DNA from: CAZRZN01 sp964604565
GTDB lineage: Bacteria; Pseudomonadota; Alphaproteobacteria; Rhodobacterales; Rhodobacteraceae
Assembly: GCA_964604565.1 (NCBI GenBank)
Contig: CAZRZN010000188.1
Span: 1-8,676 of the forward strand
Direction of reading: 5' to 3'
DNA length: 8,676 bases
Part shown: positions 5,641 to 8,676 of the stretch, in pieces
Layout: each line of letters starts with the position of its first letter
Numbering within the stretch: the stretch's first letter is position 1
Made by a program: the position numbers and the translations under genes
Notes under the pieces: model-generated
Database searches by the model: none
What the model was told of the DNA's origin: nothing
What the model saw: the letters and a program-made list of their open reading frames with translations, nothing else

Positions 5641-5760
5641 CCCGATTTTCCCGAAAAAGACAAGATGCCCATTGCCCTTCTGGCATGCCTGTCCGCCCCG
5701 GAGATATGCGCGAAACGCGGGCCACCAGTCCTGTCCGCGATCGCAAGATGTCACCCCCCC

Positions 5761-5801
5761 TTGCTCTGGATCGGTTGGACGCGTATGAATTTGATCAAAT
5801 T
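5761..5801 (+). promoter_or_regulatory. candidate promoter with perfect 14-bp operator-like palindrome
   Basis: AATTTGATCAAATT (5788-5801) is identical to its reverse complement and is AT-rich in a GC-rich genome. TTGCTC (5761-5766) and TATGAA (5784-5789) are 17 bases apart, and a transcript from them would start near 5796, inside the palindrome. A bound repressor would therefore cover the start site. The favoured ATG follows at 5820. The palindrome is certain; the promoter hexamers are modest matches, and the regulator is unknown. Confidence 0.5.
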
Positions 5802-5819
5802 ACAGAACATGAGATCCCC

Positions 5820-7166
5820 ATGCCCGCCCCCAGCGCAGACTGGCTGCACGACCGTCCGCAGATCCGCACCATCAGAGCCGCCGCCTGTGACCTGAACGGG
5901 GTCGCCCGCGGCAAACGCATGCCCATTCCGAGCGCGGTCAAGATGCTCAAGGACGGCACGCGCTTTCCTTTCTCCGCGCTCAACGTCGACATCTGGGGCG
6001 AGGATATCGCCGACAGCCCGCTGGTCTTCGACAGCGGCGACAAGGATGCCATCCTGTTCCCGACGGAGCGCGGTTTTGTCCCGATGCCCTGGCTGGACGC
6101 GCCCACGGCGCTGATCCCGATCTGGATGTTCCACGAGGATGGCCGCCCCTACGACGGCGATCCCCGGCACGCGCTGGCCAAGGTGCAACAGCGGCTGGCA
6201 GATCGCGGGCTGACGCCCGTGGTGGCGGTTGAGCTGGAGTTCTACCTGATCGACGACAGCGCCCGGCGGCTGCAGGTGCCGATCTCCCCTCGTTCGGGCA
6301 AGCGGCGCGACGCGGCGGAAGTTCTGTCGATCCGCGCGCTGGACGCCTTCGACACCTTCTTTACCGATCTTTACGAAGCCTGTGAGCTGATGGAGATCCC
6401 GGCCGACACGCTGATCTCCGAAGCGGGAATCGGCCAGTTCGAGGTCAATCTCGTGCATCAGGCGGACGCGCTCAAGGCCGCTGACGATGCGTGGTTCTTC
6501 AAGATGCTGGTCAAGGGACTGGCCCGCAAGCATGGCTTTGCCGCCTCCTTCATGGCCAAACCCTATCCGGATTATTCCGGCAACGGGATGCATGCCCATT
6601 TCTCCATGCTGGACGCGGAGGGGCGCAACATCTTCGACAACGGCGGACCCGAAGGGACCGAGGCGCTGCATCATGCCATTGGCGGCTGTCTTGCGGCGCT
6701 GTCGGACAGCGCGCTGATCTACGCGCCGCACCTGAATTCATTTGAGCGCATCGTGCCGGGATCCCATGCGCCATCGGCGATCTGCTGGGCCTATGACAAC
6801 CGGACAGCGGCGGTGCGCGTGCCGTCGGGGCCGCCCGCGGCGCGGCGGATCGAACATCGCGTGGCGGGGGGCGACGTGAACCCTTATCTGGCGCTGGCGG
6901 CGATTCTGGGCGCCGCGCTGATGGGGCTGGAGGACGCCACCACGCCGCCGCCGCGCATCACCGGGAATGCCTATGATCAGGACCTGCCGCATATCCCGCG
7001 CGACTGGGGCAGCGCGATAGAGGCCTTTGCCGACAGTCCGCTGATCCCGCGCATCTTTCCACAGGAACTGATCCGCAATTTCGTGCTGACCAAGCGGCAG
7101 GAGCTGCGGGACATGGACGATCTGTCCAGATCGGAACAGACTGACCTTTACCTCGACACGGTCTGA
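5820..7166 (+). CDS. glutamine-synthetase-like gamma-glutamyl-amine ligase (PuuA/GmaS type), paralogue 1
   Basis: A 448-residue ATP-dependent ligase of the glutamine synthetase family, probably joining glutamate to an amine rather than to ammonia. The N-terminal domain has CDLNGVARGKRMP (23-35). The catalytic domain has the metal site VELEF (E138, E140), SEAGIGQFEVN (E201, E208), GNGMHAHFS (255-263), NRTAAVRVP (327-335) and RIEHRVAGGDVNPYLALAA (343-361). That last block resembles PuuA rather than housekeeping GlnA. It also lacks the GlnA adenylylation region as far as I can judge. The frame is open to ATG 5685, and ATG 5748 is another option; I favour 5820 because codons 5748-5819 have AT-rich third positions and contain the palindrome. 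The Shine-Dalgarno site is poor at every candidate. The amine substrate is unknown. Confidence 0.88.
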   Translation: MPAPSADWLHDRPQIRTIRAAACDLNGVARGKRMPIPSAVKMLKDGTRFPFSALNVDIWGEDIADSPLVFDSGDKDAILFPTERGFVPMPWLDAPTALIPIWMFHEDGRPYDGDPRHALAKVQQRLADRGLTPVVAVELEFYLIDDSARRLQVPISPRSGKRRDAAEVLSIRALDAFDTFFTDLYEACELMEIPADTLISEAGIGQFEVNLVHQADALKAADDAWFFKMLVKGLARKHGFAASFMAKPYPDYSGNGMHAHFSMLDAEGRNIFDNGGPEGTEALHHAIGGCLAALSDSALIYAPHLNSFERIVPGSHAPSAICWAYDNRTAAVRVPSGPPAARRIEHRVAGGDVNPYLALAAILGAALMGLEDATTPPPRITGNAYDQDLPHIPRDWGSAIEAFADSPLIPRIFPQELIRNFVLTKRQELRDMDDLSRSEQTDLYLDTV

Positions 7167-7212
7167 TCGTGGCCTGCCCGCCCGATCTATCGACCGAAGA
7201 CATGGATGTGTG

Positions 7213-7908
7213 ATGAAAATCGGCATTTTGCAGACAGGCATCGTCGTGCCGGAATTGGCGCAAACCCATGGCCAATACCCCGAGATGTTCATGAAACGCT
7301 TCGCGGGCGCGGGATTCGAGTTCGAGACCTGGGCCGTGGTGGAGAATCAATTCCCCCCGGGACCGGAGGCAGCGGACGGCTGGCTGATCACCGGGTCGCG
7401 TCACGGCGTCTATGAGGACCACCCCTGGATCGCCCCGCTGGAAGCGTTCATCCGGCAGATCGTCGCCAGTGGGCGCCCTCTTGTGGGGATCTGCTTTGGC
7501 CACCAGATCATCGCGCAGGCGCTTGGCGGAAAGGCGGTCAAGTTTCCGGGCGGCTGGTCGATCGGCCCGCAGGTCTACAACTTTCCGGACGGCCCCAAGA
7601 CCGTGATGGCCTGGCACCAGGATCAGGTGATCGACCCCCCGGAGGGTGCGCTGACCCTTGCCAGCAACGCATTCTGCGATCATGCGGCGCTGCTGTATCC
7701 CGGCAGGGCCTACAGCGTGCAGCCGCATCCCGAATTCGACGCCAGCTTTACTCGCGGGCTGATTGACAAGCGCGGCCCCGGCGTCGTGCCCGACCCGCTG
7801 TTGCGCAGGGCCGCCGAGACGGTGGACGCGCCGCTCGACAGTGCCGAGCTGATCGACGACCTGATCCATTTCCTGAAACACCGGCGCCTGCCCGACCGCG
7901 CCGCCTGA
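7213..7908 (+). CDS. class I glutamine amidotransferase / gamma-glutamyl amide hydrolase-like protein
   Basis: This is a 231-residue stand-alone class I glutamine amidotransferase domain (GuaA N-domain-like). The catalytic triad is intact: nucleophile C94 in GICFGHQ (92-98), with H172 and E174 in QPHPEF (170-175). The oxyanion-side segment WLITGSRHGVYED (57-69) is also typical. There is no synthase domain and no signal peptide, so it is cytoplasmic. Lying between two gamma-glutamyl ligase-like genes, it most likely hydrolyses or transfers the gamma-glutamyl group of their products, as PuuD does for gamma-glutamyl-GABA or as proposed for AtdA2 in aniline degradation. Its active-site motif is of the GATase class I type rather than PuuD's. 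ATG 7213 gives the natural N-terminus MKIGILQTG; an in-frame GTG lies one codon upstream. It follows the first ligase gene by 46 bases. Confidence 0.87.
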   Translation: MKIGILQTGIVVPELAQTHGQYPEMFMKRFAGAGFEFETWAVVENQFPPGPEAADGWLITGSRHGVYEDHPWIAPLEAFIRQIVASGRPLVGICFGHQIIAQALGGKAVKFPGGWSIGPQVYNFPDGPKTVMAWHQDQVIDPPEGALTLASNAFCDHAALLYPGRAYSVQPHPEFDASFTRGLIDKRGPGVVPDPLLRRAAETVDAPLDSAELIDDLIHFLKHRRLPDRAA

Positions 7909-7914
7909 TTGCCG

Positions 7915-7919
7915 AAGGA
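7915..7919 (+). promoter_or_regulatory. ribosome-binding site AAGGA that fixes a GTG start
   Basis: AAGGA lies 8 bases before the GTG at 7928, and no in-frame ATG occurs until well inside the conserved protein (GACATG, residue 85). This supports GTG 7928 as the start of the second ligase gene. Confidence 0.65.
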
Positions 7920-7927
7920 TACCCCCA

Positions 7928-8676
7928 GTGGACCCCAACACCCCGAGCGACTGGATCGAAACGCTACCCGCCTCCGCGCGCGGCTACCTTGAGGGACGGC
8001 GGCTCGACGAAGTCGAATGCATCATCTCAGACCTGCCCGGCATTGCCCGCGGCAAGGCGGTGCCTGCGTCGAAATTTGCGCGGCAAGGTTATTTCCACCT
8101 GCCCGACTCGATCTTTTTCCAGACGATCACAGGGGACTGGGGCGAAGCCGCCGGAGACGATGGGTTCATCGAACGCGACATGATCCTGAAGCCCGACATG
8201 AGCACCGCCACGGCCGCGCCCTGGACAGGGGACTGGACCTTGCAGGTGATCCATGACGCCTTTGACCGGCATGGCACGCCGGTGCCCTTTTCGCCGCGCA
8301 ACATCCTGAAAAAGGTTGTCGCGCTCTATCATGCGCAGGGCTGGAAGCCGGTGGTGGCACCGGAGATGGAATTCTTCCTGATCGCGCGCAATCTTGATCC
8401 CGCGAAGGACATCAAACCCATGGTCGGCCGCTCCGGGCGGCCCGCCGCCGCACGGCAGGCCTATTCGATGACGGCGGTGGATGAATTCGGCCCGGTGATC
8501 GACGACATCTATGATTTCGCCGAGGCGCAGGGGTTCGAGATCGACGGCATCACGCAGGAGGGCGGCGCCGGCCAGCTGGAGATCAACCTGCGCCACGGTG
8601 ATCCGGTCAAACTGGCGGACGAGGTGTTCTATTTCAAGCGGCTGATCCGCGAGGCGGCGCTGCGCCACGACTGCTT
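7928..8676 (+). CDS. glutamine-synthetase-like gamma-glutamyl-amine ligase, paralogue 2 (3' end outside window)
   Basis: The first 249 codons of a second glutamine-synthetase-family ligase; the frame is open to the end of the window. It has the N-terminal block SDLPGIARGKAVP (34-46), matching DLNGVARGK of paralogue 1. The metal motif is APEMEFF (144-150; E146, E148), followed by QEGGAGQLEIN (210-220; E211, E218). The segment YFHLPDSIFFQTITGDW (55-71) and the longer substrate-side region differ clearly from paralogue 1, so the two are old paralogues, not a recent duplication. The rest of the active site (GxGMHxH, NRT, NPYLA) should lie downstream. Start: GTG 7928 with AAGGA 8 bases upstream. 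It follows the amidotransferase by 19 bases and is probably co-transcribed. It may act on a different amine, or form mixed oligomers with paralogue 1. Substrate unknown. Confidence 0.88.
   Translation, partial: MDPNTPSDWIETLPASARGYLEGRRLDEVECIISDLPGIARGKAVPASKFARQGYFHLPDSIFFQTITGDWGEAAGDDGFIERDMILKPDMSTATAAPWTGDWTLQVIHDAFDRHGTPVPFSPRNILKKVVALYHAQGWKPVVAPEMEFFLIARNLDPAKDIKPMVGRSGRPAAARQAYSMTAVDEFGPVIDDIYDFAEAQGFEIDGITQEGGAGQLEINLRHGDPVKLADEVFYFKRLIREAALRHDC

Larger units (their letters stand above)
5495..5819. other. 325-base non-coding region with inverted repeats
   Basis: No convincing gene is present. The stretch holds a near-palindrome (5622-5640), a short AT-rich inverted repeat TTTTC-CC-GAAAA (5646-5657), and, near its end, promoter-like hexamers overlapping a perfect palindrome (5788-5801). 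No strong intrinsic terminator follows permease 2. The last third, from about 5748, is AT-richer than the flanking genes and has low GC at third positions when read in the downstream gene's frame. It is probably the regulatory region of the ligase/amidotransferase operon. Confidence 0.5.

Noticed and set aside
5003..5746. 247-codon - strand ORF opposite permease 2 and the following gap
   Set aside because: Most of it is the antisense shadow of permease 2 in GC-rich DNA; no family motif and an unnatural Gly/Arg/Gln-rich composition.
5500..5895. 131-codon + strand ORF in the gap before the first ligase
   Set aside because: It has no recognisable domain and a Pro/Arg/Cys-rich low-quality translation, and it overlaps the favoured ligase start by 76 bases in another frame.
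5751..6731. 326-codon - strand ORF opposite the first ligase
   Set aside because: Antisense to a clearly conserved glutamine-synthetase-like gene; long antisense frames are common in such GC-rich genes.
6958..7941. 327-codon - strand ORF opposite the ligase 1/amidotransferase junction
   Set aside because: Runs antisense across two well-supported genes and has no recognisable motif.
1..8676. CRISPR array, tRNA genes, insertion sequence or phage module
   Set aside because: No regularly spaced direct repeats, no tRNA-like cloverleaf, no transposase or integrase motif was seen on either strand.

Overview
The window looks like the chromosome of a GC-rich alphaproteobacterium, most likely a Rhodobacteraceae (Roseobacter-group) species. 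The grounds are GC-rich third codon positions, the protein families present, and an intergenic element (about 4612-4679) resembling a GC-rich repeat I recall from that family. This assignment is from memory and pattern recognition; no search was run. All supported genes lie on the + strand. I see no tRNA, rRNA, CRISPR array, integrase or transposase.

Region 1 (1-2001) is housekeeping and poorly characterised genes: the 3' end of rlmJ (23S rRNA m6A2030 methyltransferase), two consecutive TerB-like genes that appear to be tandem paralogues, and a PhnD-like substrate-binding-fold protein without a signal peptide. The PhnD-like gene overlaps the second TerB-like gene by ATGA. The second TerB-like gene has no Shine-Dalgarno site, but promoter-like hexamers place the transcription start on its ATG, so it may be leaderless.

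Region 2 (2002-5494) is a complete polar amino-acid (HisP/HisJ/HisQM-type) ABC importer in the order ATPase, periplasmic binding protein, permease 1, permease 2. The binding-protein gene most likely starts at a TTG with a good ribosome-binding site. A GC hairpin follows it. The two permease genes are separated by the Rhodobacteraceae-type repeat, which also carries a 31-codon ORF joined to both neighbours by ATGA overlaps.

Region 3 (5495-5819) is a 325-base non-coding stretch with several inverted repeats, including a perfect 14-bp palindrome just upstream of the next gene.

Region 4 (5820-8676, cut by the window end) encodes a glutamine-synthetase-like ligase of the PuuA/GmaS type, a class I glutamine amidotransferase with an intact Cys-His-Glu triad, and a second, divergent glutamine-synthetase-like ligase. 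By family precedent (PuuA/PuuD for putrescine, AtdA1/AtdA2 for aniline, GmaS for methylamine), this set suggests gamma-glutamylation of an amine and later removal or exchange of the glutamyl group. Together with the importer, the reading is an uptake-and-catabolism locus for an amine or amino-acid nitrogen source of unknown identity. The oxidase or dehydrogenase expected for such a pathway is not in the window and may lie downstream.
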